Notes: generated by a model from the letters alone, not told the origin. A DNA stretch of 64,000 nt from Spirochaeta isovalerica (GCF_014207565.1 NZ_JACHGJ010000002.1:186001-250000), one strand, 5' to 3'. Shown: positions 35,379 through 44,486, counted from the stretch's first letter. Numbers and translations are program-made.

Positions 35379-35842
35379 TGAATGAGATAACAGTAAACGG
35401 TAGGATTTATCATTTTGATGATTCTCTACTGGATAAGAAGCTGCTTAACTATATTCGCGAAGACCTGGAACTGACTGGTACGAAGAACGGATGCGGAGTC
35501 GGTGCCTGCGGAGCCTGTACGGTACTAATAGACGGTGTTGCCAAAAAGTCCTGTGTGGTGCCTCTTGGCAAAGCTGTCGGAAAATCAGTTGTGACCATTG
35601 AAGGGGTGGAGAGTGCCGACGGTACGCTGCATCCGCTTCAGCAGGCTTTTATCGATGCCGGTGCCATCCAGTGCGGTTTCTGTACTCCCGGTATGATTAT
35701 GAAAGGGCTGGATCTTCTTGAAAAAAATCCGCATCCTTCAAGAGAGGAAATCCGGAAGGCGTTCAGCGGAAATCTATGCCGCTGCACGGGCTATCAGCAG
35801 ATTATTGATGCGGTGGAGCTTTATATCGTCAGAACCGATTAA
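35378..35842 (+). CDS. xdhC: Xanthine dehydrogenase-type [2Fe-2S] subunit
   Basis: A 154-residue small subunit with two [2Fe-2S] clusters. The plant-ferredoxin-type cluster is bound by GCGVGACGACTV, with a further Cys near residue 51 (KKSCVV). The second cluster is bound by QCGFCTPGM and LCRCTGYQQI. It overlaps the large-subunit gene by one base (TAATG), so it is translationally coupled. It passes electrons from the molybdenum site. The usual next partner, the FAD subunit (XdhB/CoxM-like), is not encoded here, so the electron acceptor is unclear. The 3' end overlaps the convergent DUF342 gene by 14 bp. Confidence 0.9.
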   Translation: MNEITVNGRIYHFDDSLLDKKLLNYIREDLELTGTKNGCGVGACGACTVLIDGVAKKSCVVPLGKAVGKSVVTIEGVESADGTLHPLQQAFIDAGAIQCGFCTPGMIMKGLDLLEKNPHPSREEIRKAFSGNLCRCTGYQQIIDAVELYIVRTD

Positions 35843-37284
35843 AAGCGATTACTCCCTTTTCCTTGTCAAGCTTGAAAGTCCCTTTCTTCATCTCTTCCGT
35901 AATCGGGCGGCGGGCGTTGCATATGTGAATGACCGTGCCGGGATAAACTGTTCCCGCTACTGTTATTTCAGCATTCTCATCGTGATCCAGATGTTCCAGA
36001 AGATATTCCATGCTGAGGTTGCATTTGAGTATCTGTTCATCATAGTTCTCTTTTCCGTTATCGGACTTCAGGGTCTTCAGGTCCAATAGGGAATCGCGAA
36101 ATGATTTTATCTGGATGAGCATTTTCATCAATTTGTAATCTATGCCCGCGTAGACTTCCGTTTTCAGATATTTGCCGTTTCCCAGCTGATCCACCTCCAG
36201 GCCGTTCTGGCTGTATGTTTCACCCCCTATCAGCTTGCCTCCGGGCTGAAAAATAACCTTGCCGTTTGTGTAAAGGCGGGATAGATAAGCTTCCTTTTTT
36301 ATTCTGATACCTTTTTTCGCCTCCAGATGGACTCTTTCAATAAAGTTGGCTGCCGCTGTTTCTTCCACAATGACCTTGTGTTCTTTCCGGCCTATGATTC
36401 CCCCTCCGTGGACCGTCAGGCTGCCTCCGCAGAGAACGTCGGTCGCTGTCAGGGTTTCGTATACGTGCAGGTCCTTCCCCGCCTGTATTTTAAAACCGTC
36501 TTTTACTTCGCCGTAAATTTCCTCGGCACCGGGAAAATGGATATTGCCCGTATGGTAGTTGACTCCTTTGCGGATGGTCAGAACTTCGTTTATGGCAATT
36601 GTGCCGTTTTCAAAAATATACTCTCCCTGTGTGGCGCACAGAATATATCCCGATTCATTCATGAGGAGGTTGTCGCCGATTTTAATGGAATCGTGCTGTT
36701 TGATCTTGCATGGAATTTCCTCGCCATTGATGTTTACTCCGTTTTTCCCCGGCACGGCTTTGCAATGGATGGCTACCGGCGTATCTTTTTCGAGAATGCA
36801 CAGGTGGGTAATGTTTTTGTAATTTATTTTCTGTTTTTTCAGATCGCGCCGAATGAGGTTCATGGCCCGGATGTATTGCTGCGGATTGAGCAGAAGTTCG
36901 ATATGTTCTTCATCTCCCTCTTCGGGGGGGGATTCCCCGCGCCACTTCCACATCCTTGACGGAACTTGAATCTTCTTCACAGGTCCACAGAGCGTTATCT
37001 ATGGCTTCCCGGTTTACAAGACTGCGGTCAACACCCCGTTCCGAGAGCAGAGATACGACATCTCCCGTATTGAGACGTTTCCCATTGCCGAGGTGCGGAA
37101 AAAATGATACCAGCACAGACATTTTGTCGGGGCTGATGTGGATTTCCACAGAGCCGTTCGTATCGGGCTCTCCGGAAGAGGAATCCTCCAGAACCGGCAG
37201 CTCGGGACAATCCTGTTCCATAACCGATTCGATAATCTCTTTGACGGAATCATCTTTCTGTTCTTCATTTCCAACGGGCTTCAT
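35829..37284 (-). pseudogene. FapA-type (DUF342) protein, frameshifted at a C8 tract
   Basis: Two reading frames together make one DUF342/FapA protein of about 484 residues. The N-terminal frame (36910-37284) holds the FapA N-domain (ISPDKMSVLVSFFP ... GDVVSLLSERGVD ... EVARGIPP). The C-terminal frame (35829-36980) resumes at EEGDEEHIELLL and continues through the beta-helical DUF342 core (GEIYGEVKDG-like repeats, GKDLHVYETL). They are offset by one base at a run of eight C on the coding strand (36924-36931). Seven C would restore GIPP-EEGDEEH without a gap. FapA family members are linked to flagellar assembly or cell-surface polymers. This may be a phase-variable gene, a recent mutation, or a sequencing error. 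Confidence 0.8.
36924..36931. repeat. Homopolymer G8/C8 at the FapA frameshift
   Basis: Eight G on the plus strand (C on the coding strand) lie exactly where the frame of the FapA-type gene changes. Loss of one base rejoins the conserved N- and C-terminal parts. Confidence 0.9.
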
Positions 37285-37362
37285 ACTTCAATTATCGGAA
37301 TAATCTATTTTAAAAGCAAACAATCTGAGGGATTTGGGACTATAATAAAGACAGGCGGTCAT

Positions 37363-38157
37363 GTGAAAAAGTTTGGAATTGTAATCATTTTTCTTTTCTC
37401 CCTTTTCAGTTCCCTTAAGGGGGAACATCTGGTGATCGCCTATGAAGACAAGGAACAGCCGCCCTATTATCTCGGCAATGGTAGTGGGGTCCCCGGGTCA
37501 GATCCGGGGATTGCTGTTGAAATGGTTCTTCAGCTGGAGAGGAAAATTGACGGCCTTACCATTGAGCTCGTCCGGCTTCCATGGCCCAGGTGCCTCTACA
37601 GTTTGAAGAACAATCAGGTCGATGGAATCTTTAATGCCAGCTACAGTAAGGAGCGCCTTGAAATCGGTTGGTATCCAACCGTGGACGGAACACTTGAGGG
37701 ACCGGTCGATACATCGAGGAATATAACAGTTATATCCTATTCGCTTTATACGAAAGCTGAATCCGGCCTCGATTGGAACGGCTCGGTTTTTACCGGCATT
37801 TCTCAGCTCTCTCTCGGCGCGCCTCTCGGTTATTCGATCGTATCCGATTTGAAGCTTTCCGGTTACAGGATCTTCGAGTTCCAGAGCACCGAAGGAGGAT
37901 TCCTTATGCTGGAGAGAAACCGGCTCGACGGTATCGTTGTTCAGGATATTACAGGAGACAGCATACTGAGAAAAAATGTGCGGTTATATAAAGATATTGT
38001 GAAAGTGACGCCGCCGGTGGCGACAAAGGAATACTATCTCATGCTGTCGGACAATCTCGTCGGGAGAAACAGATCTCTGGCGGAGCAGATCTGGTCGGAG
38101 CTTGCTTCGATCAGGAACCGGCACCTTTCGGAATTGGAAGATAAATACTCAAGATAA
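37363..38157 (+). CDS. Periplasmic amino-acid-type binding protein (SBP family 3-like)
   Basis: A 264-residue exported protein. I chose the GTG at 37363: it gives a short signal peptide (FGIVIIFLFSLFSSLKG), and AGGCGG lies just upstream; the frame is open back to 37138 but without family character. The mature part follows the SBP_bac_3 pattern: HLVIAYEDKEQPPYYLG, then PGIAVEMVLQLERK, then LPWPRCLYSLKNNQVDGIFNASYSKER (the DG-hinge), and LDGIVVQDITG in lobe 2. Such proteins bind amino acids for ABC import or act as sensors. No transporter genes adjoin it, so the ligand and role are unknown. Confidence 0.75.
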   Translation: MKKFGIVIIFLFSLFSSLKGEHLVIAYEDKEQPPYYLGNGSGVPGSDPGIAVEMVLQLERKIDGLTIELVRLPWPRCLYSLKNNQVDGIFNASYSKERLEIGWYPTVDGTLEGPVDTSRNITVISYSLYTKAESGLDWNGSVFTGISQLSLGAPLGYSIVSDLKLSGYRIFEFQSTEGGFLMLERNRLDGIVVQDITGDSILRKNVRLYKDIVKVTPPVATKEYYLMLSDNLVGRNRSLAEQIWSELASIRNRHLSELEDKYSR

Positions 38158-38167
38158 ACAGCCGTTT

Positions 38168-38196
38168 GAAAAAAAAGACCGCCCTCAGGCGGCCTT
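38168..38196 (-). terminator. Terminator of the etf/acyl-CoA dehydrogenase operon
   Basis: On the minus strand, stem AAGGCCGCC / GGCGGTCTT (one G-U pair) with loop TGAG and a run of eight U. It closes the operon 18 bp after the dehydrogenase stop. Confidence 0.85.
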
Positions 38197-38213
38197 GAAA
38201 CAGGAAAAACTTA

Positions 38214-39920
38214 TTAGCCGATGATATCCATGTAGTGATCGAGAAGCACGGCTCTTCCTTCGGCGATAAAGTGCCTGTGGTGCTCAACCAGCGAGTACGC
38301 TTTTTCGATGTGAAGCTCGGCGACTTTTTTCTTCCTGTCGCTGTGCCTGGCATCCCGCATCATCAGATAGGACTGAATAATGGCTGTCGCCATTTCAACC
38401 AGCCTTTGCGAGTGGTAGTCGCTGTACACTTTGTTTTTGGCCGAGTTGACAAGTTCCACCGCGGCGTAGAGTTTCTCTTTGGCTTCTCTTACCAGGTTGA
38501 GTGTCTCTCCCATGTGGCTGTAGTCTTCCTGATCGAATTCATCGATCAGCATTTTAGCGGTTCCGGAAGTTACGCCGGGACTGGCCGCCACGATCTGAAG
38601 CTGAGTCGTTCCTTCATAGATATTGGTGATTCTCGCGTCCCGGGCGTGGCGCTCTACGTTGAACTCCCGCATATAACCGGTTCCGCCATGGATCTGGATC
38701 GCGTCATAAGCGACTTTGTTACACATTTCCGTGGCGTAGGCTTTAACCATGGGAGTGAGCAGGCCGGCCAGTTTTCTGTAAAGCTTCATTTCGCTTTTCA
38801 ACTCAGCTGCTTTTTCCGGATGCACTTCAGCCATGTGTTCCAGGCCTTCTTTTATATCGACGACTTTGGCCGTTTCGTAGAGGAGCGTTCGTCCCGCTTC
38901 AATAGAGACTTTCATGTCGGTCAGCATCTCATAAACGGGAACCATGGTGTCAATGCTCTTTCCGAACTGCTCTCTTTCCGAAGCGTATTTCGCCGCCTCC
39001 CTGTAGGCCGCCTCGGCGATTCCCACAGCCTGGGCGCCGATTCCGAGCCGGGCGCTGTTCATAAGCCACATGGTGTATTCCGTGAGGCCGCGCCCTCTTT
39101 CTCCCATGAGCTCGCAGGGCGCATCGTTGAACTGGAGTTCACAGGTTGGCGAACCGTGGATTCCCAGTTTGTCTTCGAGTCTCCGGATAACCATTTTCGA
39201 ATCCCGCTTGTAGATGAACTGGGAAAGCCCTCTGGCTCCTGTTTTATCTTCTGATCGGGCCAGTACCAGTCCGATTTCTCCGCAACCGTTCGTTATGAAT
39301 CTTTTTACCCCGTGGAGATACCACTGGCCGCTTTCATCCTGATAGGCTCTCAGCGCTACGGCGGGAAGGTCCGATCCGGCATCGGGCTCGGTCAGGATCA
39401 TGGAGGAGCCATGCTCTCCCGTACAGAGTTTCGGAAGGTACTTCATCTTCTGCTCTTCCGAAGCGAATTTGTTGATGGTTTCGGCGATGTCCTGCTGGAG
39501 ACCGAAATTAAGAAAGGAACCGTCGGCTCTCATTACCATTTCGGCGGCGATCGATGTCATAAGCGTGGGGAAGTTCAAGCCTCCGTATTTGCGGGGCAGG
39601 GCGAAACCCATCAGGTCGGCTTTGGCGAAGAGATCGAGAACTTCCGCCGTTCCTTTTGCGTACTGAACCTCTCCGTTAACCAGTTTTACGCCTTCTTTGT
39701 CAATTTCAGCGGCCTGGGGTGCCAGGTAATCACCGCAGATTTCCCCGACTATTTCCAGAACCTTTTTATAGGAATCCTTTGCGTCGTCAATATCGTTGGG
39801 GGCATGGGGGTATTTGCCTTTGTCGGCAAACTCCATTTCCTTGAGAGTGATGACTCTGTCTATATCCATATGCTCCAGATGGAACAGAATATCTTCGTTG
39901 TCTTGTAGAAAATTGGCCAT
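38214..39920 (-). CDS. Acyl-CoA dehydrogenase (long form)
   Basis: A 568-residue FAD enzyme that oxidises acyl-CoA to enoyl-CoA. MILTEPDAGSDLPAV binds FAD/substrate. The C-terminal signature IQIHGGTGYMREFNVERHARDARITNIYEGTTQ-type block is present near residues 415-450. About 120 extra residues follow the core (to the end, MDIIG), as in the long bacterial ACADs of anaerobes and some beta-proteobacteria. It is the last gene of etfB-etfA-acd, so ETF is its electron acceptor. Together they could feed beta-oxidation electrons to the membrane or to a bifurcating partner. The chain-length preference is unknown. Confidence 0.9.
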   Translation of the reverse strand: MANFLQDNEDILFHLEHMDIDRVITLKEMEFADKGKYPHAPNDIDDAKDSYKKVLEIVGEICGDYLAPQAAEIDKEGVKLVNGEVQYAKGTAEVLDLFAKADLMGFALPRKYGGLNFPTLMTSIAAEMVMRADGSFLNFGLQQDIAETINKFASEEQKMKYLPKLCTGEHGSSMILTEPDAGSDLPAVALRAYQDESGQWYLHGVKRFITNGCGEIGLVLARSEDKTGARGLSQFIYKRDSKMVIRRLEDKLGIHGSPTCELQFNDAPCELMGERGRGLTEYTMWLMNSARLGIGAQAVGIAEAAYREAAKYASEREQFGKSIDTMVPVYEMLTDMKVSIEAGRTLLYETAKVVDIKEGLEHMAEVHPEKAAELKSEMKLYRKLAGLLTPMVKAYATEMCNKVAYDAIQIHGGTGYMREFNVERHARDARITNIYEGTTQLQIVAASPGVTSGTAKMLIDEFDQEDYSHMGETLNLVREAKEKLYAAVELVNSAKNKVYSDYHSQRLVEMATAIIQSYLMMRDARHSDRKKKVAELHIEKAYSLVEHHRHFIAEGRAVLLDHYMDIIG

Positions 39921-39931
39921 TTGCGGACTCC

Positions 39932-40957
39932 TTATGCTTTCGCCTTAAAGGCTTTTTTCAGTTTTGGGATGACGTCGTTTATCTCTCCGACGATACCGTA
40001 ATGGGCTATCTGGAAGATAGGCGCGTCCGGATCATTGTTAATGGCGATGATCTTGGCGCTCTGGTCCATTCCCGCTCTGTGCTGAATGGCGCCAGATATT
40101 CCGCAGGCAATGTACAGCTTGGGACGGACTGTGACTCCTGTCTGGCCTACCTGATGATCCTTGTGGATAAAGCCCGCATCGACAGCGGCACGTGAGGCGG
40201 CGAGGTCGGCTCCGATGGTTTTCGCGAAATCGGCTATGATGTCGAATCCCTCTTTGGTTCCCACGCCCATTCCGCCGGCAACGATAATCTGCGAAGCTGT
40301 CAGATTAACAGCTTTGTCCTGCTGTACTCTCTCAATGATTTCTGTCAGGCAGTCCGCATCTTCTACGATGGAAGGAACATTGACGATTTCCCCTTTCCGT
40401 GATAAGTCCGGCTCATTGAGCTTCATGACTCCCTCGCGGACTGTAGCCATCTGGGGCTTTTTCTCCGGAGATACGATGGTTGCTACGATGTTGCCTCCGA
40501 AGGCGGGACGGATCTGGTAGAGGATATTGCTGTAGGTCTCTCCTTTGGATTCGTAATCTCCTATCTGAAGATCCGTACAGTCGGCGGTCAGTCCCACTTT
40601 GAGGGAAGAGGCGACCCGGGGACCGAGGTCCCGTCCTGTGGTTGTGGCGCCGTAGAGGATAATCTGGGGGTTCTCCTTTTTAATCAGATCGACGAGAACC
40701 TTGGTATAGGGAACGGGGGTGTAGTATTTCAGCCTCGAATCATCAACACAGAAAACTCTATCGGCTCCGTACTTTACCGGCTCGGCGGCCATCTCTTTTA
40801 TGTTTTCACCGAAGAGAAGAGCTTCCACCTGTACAGCTTCTCCGGTTTTATTGTTATAATCACGGGCCAGGTCGGTTGCCTTGCTGACAAGCTGAAGGCT
40901 CACATCGGCTATTTTGCCGTCATCCTGCTGGATGAAAACCCAAATATTGTTACTCAT
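39932..40957 (-). CDS. etfA: Electron transfer flavoprotein alpha subunit
   Basis: A 341-residue EtfA. The N-terminal domain starts WVFIQQDDGKI. The C-terminal FAD-binding domain has GADLAASRAAVDAGF, HQVGQTGVTVRPKLYIACGISGAIQH and AINNDPDAPIFQIAHYGIVGE, all classic. It forms the heterodimer with EtfB, encoded 13 bp upstream, and is followed 11 bp later by the acyl-CoA dehydrogenase. GAGGAGAGAG precedes its ATG. Confidence 0.94.
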   Translation of the reverse strand: MSNNIWVFIQQDDGKIADVSLQLVSKATDLARDYNNKTGEAVQVEALLFGENIKEMAAEPVKYGADRVFCVDDSRLKYYTPVPYTKVLVDLIKKENPQIILYGATTTGRDLGPRVASSLKVGLTADCTDLQIGDYESKGETYSNILYQIRPAFGGNIVATIVSPEKKPQMATVREGVMKLNEPDLSRKGEIVNVPSIVEDADCLTEIIERVQQDKAVNLTASQIIVAGGMGVGTKEGFDIIADFAKTIGADLAASRAAVDAGFIHKDHQVGQTGVTVRPKLYIACGISGAIQHRAGMDQSAKIIAINNDPDAPIFQIAHYGIVGEINDVIPKLKKAFKAKA

Positions 40958-40970
40958 TATACTCTCTCCT

Positions 40971-41789
40971 CTATCCTAATGTGTGATCGGTAATGAGGCT
41001 GTGCATGAGGTTATTCAGCCCTTCGTCGCTGTTTTCAATCATCTGAAGCTCCTGGGCTTTCAGAACCACCGATTCGATCTGTTTCACTTTTGTGGGAGAG
41101 CCTTTGAGCCCGCAGGCTTCAAAATCAGCTCCGATATGCTCTATGCTCCACAGGGGGATTTCGGGATCTCCGGCTTTTTTATTTTTGTAAGTCATAACTT
41201 TTATGGCTGATGATGTTCTGGGTACGTGACCTTCATCGGTCATGGTGACGAGAACGGGATAGGAAGATTTTACTATTTCATATCCGCCTTCAATGGACCG
41301 TCTGGCAATCAGAGAGTCATCATCGATCTGCTCGATGTGATCCACACAGGTGATCTGATTGATTCCGAGCTTTTCCGCAGTCTGAGGACCAACCTGAGCG
41401 GTATCGCCGTCAATAGCCTGGCGACCGCAGAACACGATATCGTATTTGCCTGTCTTTTCTATGGCGCATTTGAGCGCGTAGGATGTCGCCAGAGTATCGG
41501 CTCCGGCAAATTTTCTGTCAGTTATGAGGGCCACCGAATCGGCTCCTCTGTACAGCGATTCCTTCAGAACCTGCTCAGCCGACGGGGGACCCATCGTCAG
41601 TACGTGCACTTTGGAACCGGGCACACTTTCTTTGACTCTTAGCGCCGCTTCCAGCGCGTAGAGATCCTCGGGGTTGAAAATCGCCGGGAGAGCTCCTCTG
41701 TTGACTGTTCCGTCTTCTTTCATAGCTTCGCCGGTTACATTTTGAGTATCAGGTACCTGTTTTACAAGCACCACCAAATTCAGACCCAT
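40971..41789 (-). CDS. etfB: Electron transfer flavoprotein beta subunit
   Basis: A 272-residue EtfB. LVVLVKQVPDTQNV starts the AMP/FAD-binding Rossmann domain. FNPEDLYALEAALRVKE and DGDTAQVGPQTAEKLG are family blocks. Two ATGs are adjacent (41792 and 41789). GGAGG is two bases before the first and five before the second, so the second is preferred. It is the first gene of the etfB-etfA-acd operon, with a palindromic operator candidate about 40 bp upstream. Confidence 0.93.
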   Translation of the reverse strand: MGLNLVVLVKQVPDTQNVTGEAMKEDGTVNRGALPAIFNPEDLYALEAALRVKESVPGSKVHVLTMGPPSAEQVLKESLYRGADSVALITDRKFAGADTLATSYALKCAIEKTGKYDIVFCGRQAIDGDTAQVGPQTAEKLGINQITCVDHIEQIDDDSLIARRSIEGGYEIVKSSYPVLVTMTDEGHVPRTSSAIKVMTYKNKKAGDPEIPLWSIEHIGADFEACGLKGSPTKVKQIESVVLKAQELQMIENSDEGLNNLMHSLITDHTLG

Positions 41790-41827
41790 CATATCCTCCA
41801 GATATTTTTTGTAACGTTATTTTGAAT

Positions 41828-41843
41828 ACGGTAATACAACCGT
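41828..41843. promoter_or_regulatory. Candidate operator upstream of etfB
   Basis: A perfect inverted repeat, ACGGT-N6-ACCGT, 36-55 bp before the etfB start codon. A TetR-type repressor of beta-oxidation genes would be the expected binder; this is inference. Confidence 0.45.
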
Positions 41844-41976
41844 CGGAATAATTCTATAAAAAAATATTTAAATTCAGGTAGACGTTTGTCTCTCTGAAAA
41901 AGATTTTTTATTTACACTTTTAGAGGAAATGTATAATTAAAGAATTATATCATGGATACGGGTGTTGTAAAGAAAC

Positions 41977-42009
41977 AAAAAAACTCCGGCGTCACGGCCG
42001 GAGTTTTTT
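41977..42009. terminator. Terminator, bidirectional form, after the acyl-CoA ligase
   Basis: Stem ACTCCGGC (41983-41990) / GCCGGAGT (41997-42004), 6-nt loop, with at least six A before and six T after, so it works on both strands. It ends the minus-strand ligase transcript ahead of the etfB promoter. Confidence 0.82.
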
Positions 42010-42039
42010 GTGATAACAGGATCAGTAGGAAGCTTCGGT

Positions 42040-43707
42040 CTACTCGACGGCAAACCTCTTGATCTTCCGGGTCGTCGTCATTTCCATCGGTTCATCGAGG
42101 ATCCTGTGACGGTTGATTTTCTGATAGGCTTTCAGCTCCCGGTTCACCTCATCGATGATCGCCCGGAATCTTTCCTCTCCATCTTTTTTGCCCTCATCGG
42201 AGGGGTAGATAAGAGCTTCGATCCCCTCGACCTTCATTTTTTCGTCGAGGAGGAAACCGCGTATCAGGATCTGTTCGATTTCATCGTAGAGCTGGAACTT
42301 ATCTTCAATTTCTTCGGGGAAGACATTTTTTCCTCCCTCCGTAACTATCATCGATTTGGCCCGGCCGGTCAGGTAGAGGTAATTATCTTCATCGAGATAA
42401 CCGACGTCGCCGGTTTTCAGAAAACCGTCTTCAGTGAGGACTTCGGCGGTTGCCTCGGGATTTTCATAATATCCTTTCATGACCATCGGACCGCTGATGG
42501 CTATCTCTCCGCAGCCTCTTTCGTCGGGTTCCAGAATTTTCGTCGTCGTCCGGGGGATCATTTTCCCCACCGATGCTTCTCTGTAGGCTTCCTTGGGATT
42601 CAGGGCGACAATAGGTGAGGTTTCAGTAAGCCCGTATCCCTGGACGAAATCGATTCCGAGCTGGTTGAACATTTTAAAAGTCGATTCGGGCAGAGGACCT
42701 CCCCCGCAGATGCAGATCCTGTTGGTATCGAGCGATACCTGCTTCAGTATGGAGCCGAACATCTTTTTTCCCGGGTTGACATGAAAATATTTTTTAATGA
42801 TACCGCTCAGCCACATGAGGAAGCGGATTAATCCGTACACAACAATTCCCTTCTCTCTGATTCCCTTCATCAAGCCTTTGATCAGCTTATTGAAAAGCAT
42901 GGGGATTCCCAGGAACATGGTGACTTTTCCGTTTTTCAGGTCCTTAAGTATCTGCTGTATAGCCAGACCTTTGGCGAAAATCACTTCAGCGCCTACCGAA
43001 AGGGATTCTATAAAAACCGCCAGCATGGAATAGGAATGGTGCAGGGGCAACAGAGCGTAGAAAACATCGGTATGGAAAATATTCATATTGGCCTGAGCCA
43101 GATAGCAGTCGCTGACAAAATTGCTGTGGGTCAGCATGACGCCTTTGGAAACTCCTGTCGTACCGGAAGTAAAGAGAATGGCCGCCAGATCTTCTTCTCC
43201 CTGGAGCTCAAATTCAACTGATCCCTTATGGTTTATATCCAGAATATAGTTCTCTTTTTTCGGAGAGAGGCTTATGAGTTCCTTCAGCCCCGCCTCTTTG
43301 AAAAAGTCATATTTTTCCTCATCGCAGAAGAGAATTTCTGCTCCGGCTGTTTCCATCAATCCCCGGATCTCTTCGTTTTTCAGTCCGTAATCCAGAGGGA
43401 CAACGATAGCTCCGGCAAAGAGAATCCCCAGATAGGCAAGGGCCCATTGCGGTGAGTTTTTACCGGTTACGCCGACCCTGTCTCCTTTTTTTACACCGAT
43501 TCCATGAAGGTATTGCCCGTACATTTCTACTTTTTCCAGCACTTCGCTGTAATTGAATTCAATCAGTTCCGGAGAAAAGCTGGTAAAAGCTCTTCTTTCG
43601 GGGTAGCGTTTTACGGTTATTTTCAGCATCTCCGGCAGAGTAGGCCACTGACCTTTAAAATCAGTACCTCTGTATTCTTCCAGAAAAGTCCAGGGTTCTT
43701 TGTTCAT
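42040..43707 (-). CDS. Long-chain acyl-CoA synthetase-type AMP-forming ligase
   Basis: A 555-residue ANL-superfamily enzyme that activates fatty acids via acyl-AMP. The P-loop motif is LFTSGTTGVSKGVMLTHSN. GYGLTETSPIV is the A5 motif, LKTGDVGYLDEDNYLYLTGR the A7/hinge region, and KNVFPEEIED the A8 region; the C-terminal Lys is probably in TTTRKIKRF. It is a shorter LC-FACS/AAS-like type. It is probably co-transcribed with mobA 69 bp upstream, and lies beside the etf/acyl-CoA dehydrogenase operon, which fits fatty-acid activation. The alternative is acyl-ACP synthetase activity. Confidence 0.87.
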   Translation of the reverse strand: MNKEPWTFLEEYRGTDFKGQWPTLPEMLKITVKRYPERRAFTSFSPELIEFNYSEVLEKVEMYGQYLHGIGVKKGDRVGVTGKNSPQWALAYLGILFAGAIVVPLDYGLKNEEIRGLMETAGAEILFCDEEKYDFFKEAGLKELISLSPKKENYILDINHKGSVEFELQGEEDLAAILFTSGTTGVSKGVMLTHSNFVSDCYLAQANMNIFHTDVFYALLPLHHSYSMLAVFIESLSVGAEVIFAKGLAIQQILKDLKNGKVTMFLGIPMLFNKLIKGLMKGIREKGIVVYGLIRFLMWLSGIIKKYFHVNPGKKMFGSILKQVSLDTNRICICGGGPLPESTFKMFNQLGIDFVQGYGLTETSPIVALNPKEAYREASVGKMIPRTTTKILEPDERGCGEIAISGPMVMKGYYENPEATAEVLTEDGFLKTGDVGYLDEDNYLYLTGRAKSMIVTEGGKNVFPEEIEDKFQLYDEIEQILIRGFLLDEKMKVEGIEALIYPSDEGKKDGEERFRAIIDEVNRELKAYQKINRHRILDEPMEMTTTRKIKRFAVE

Positions 43708-43776
43708 CTCTATTCTCCTGCCATTATTTTAACAAGAAATAATATAAACAGACAGAGAAAAAAAGAGAATGGGTTT

Positions 43777-44352
43777 TCAACGCTTACGGGAGGAAAGTGT
43801 GCCGTATTCTTCGGGAGTATTGATGTTTTTCAGATAAGCCATAAAAGTTTCATCAACCGTGACTTTTTTCACTCTCAGAGATTCATCTTCAAAAATACCC
43901 GTAATCTTGTAGCGTTTCGCGGCAATCATCTCTTTGATGCGGGGGAGGCAGTTGCGGGAGTAAACGGCGAACAACATCTCGTATCTGCCATTGTGTACCG
44001 GAACAATCACGTCGTACTCAACACCGGCTTCTGCGATGGGGCTTATGACTTCTTCGCAGATGAGCGGCATGTCGCAGGTTGTAAAAAAGACCTGTTCCTC
44101 ATCGGAATGGGTCAGAGCTGTGTAGATGCCGCCCAGCGGACCGATTCCGGGAATGATATCCCGGTAAAAATCGGCTTCGATACGGGGAAAATCCGCAGAA
44201 GTGCTGTTGTTGGAAATGACAAGGACCTTGCTGAATCTCTCCAGCCGGGAAACAATCAGTTCCAGAAAGGTAACACCATTGAATAAAAGGGTTGATTTGT
44301 CGCGGAAATTCATTCGGGAGGATTTTCCTCCCGCCAGTACAGCACCGTTCAT
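43777..44352 (-). CDS. mobA: Molybdenum cofactor guanylyltransferase-like protein
   Basis: A 191-residue nucleotidyltransferase. The N-terminus AVLAGGKSSRMNFRDKSTLLF matches the MobA/MocA GG-X-S-X-R-M-G-X-D-K motif with N-F-R in place of G-R. GPLGGIYTALTHS and FFTTCDMPLI follow as in MobA. It attaches GMP (MobA) or CMP (MocA) to molybdopterin. This is relevant because the window encodes a xanthine-dehydrogenase-type molybdoenzyme 8 kb away, which in bacteria may need a cytidylylated or plain cofactor. Which nucleotide is used cannot be settled here. Confidence 0.8.
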   Translation of the reverse strand: MNGAVLAGGKSSRMNFRDKSTLLFNGVTFLELIVSRLERFSKVLVISNNSTSADFPRIEADFYRDIIPGIGPLGGIYTALTHSDEEQVFFTTCDMPLICEEVISPIAEAGVEYDVIVPVHNGRYEMLFAVYSRNCLPRIKEMIAAKRYKITGIFEDESLRVKKVTVDETFMAYLKNINTPEEYGTLSSRKR

Positions 44353-44437
44353 AGGTAAACCTTAACAGAATATGAGCCGCAGAACAATTTTTTTCGAGAG
44401 AGTTTGTTTATAACAGATTCAGGGGTAAGTGTTATTA

Positions 44438-44486
44438 TTGACATTTTAGCTTAAAGTGTTAACAATACAGTTATTACTGTTATGTT
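44438..44486 (+). promoter_or_regulatory. fab operon promoter with overlapping inverted repeat
   Basis: TTGACA at 44438-44443 and AACAAT at 44461-44466 are 17 bp apart. An 11-bp-arm inverted repeat (44461-44471 / 44476-44486; inner arms ACAGT-TATT-ACTGT, 9 of 11 pairs) covers the -10 box and start point. It looks like a repressor site for the fatty-acid genes; the TetR gene at 49312 is the nearest candidate. Confidence 0.6.

Noticed and set aside
36559-36959. Plus-strand frames opposite the FapA-type gene
   Set aside because: They mirror the conserved DUF342 frame on the minus strand and lack any start signal or motif.
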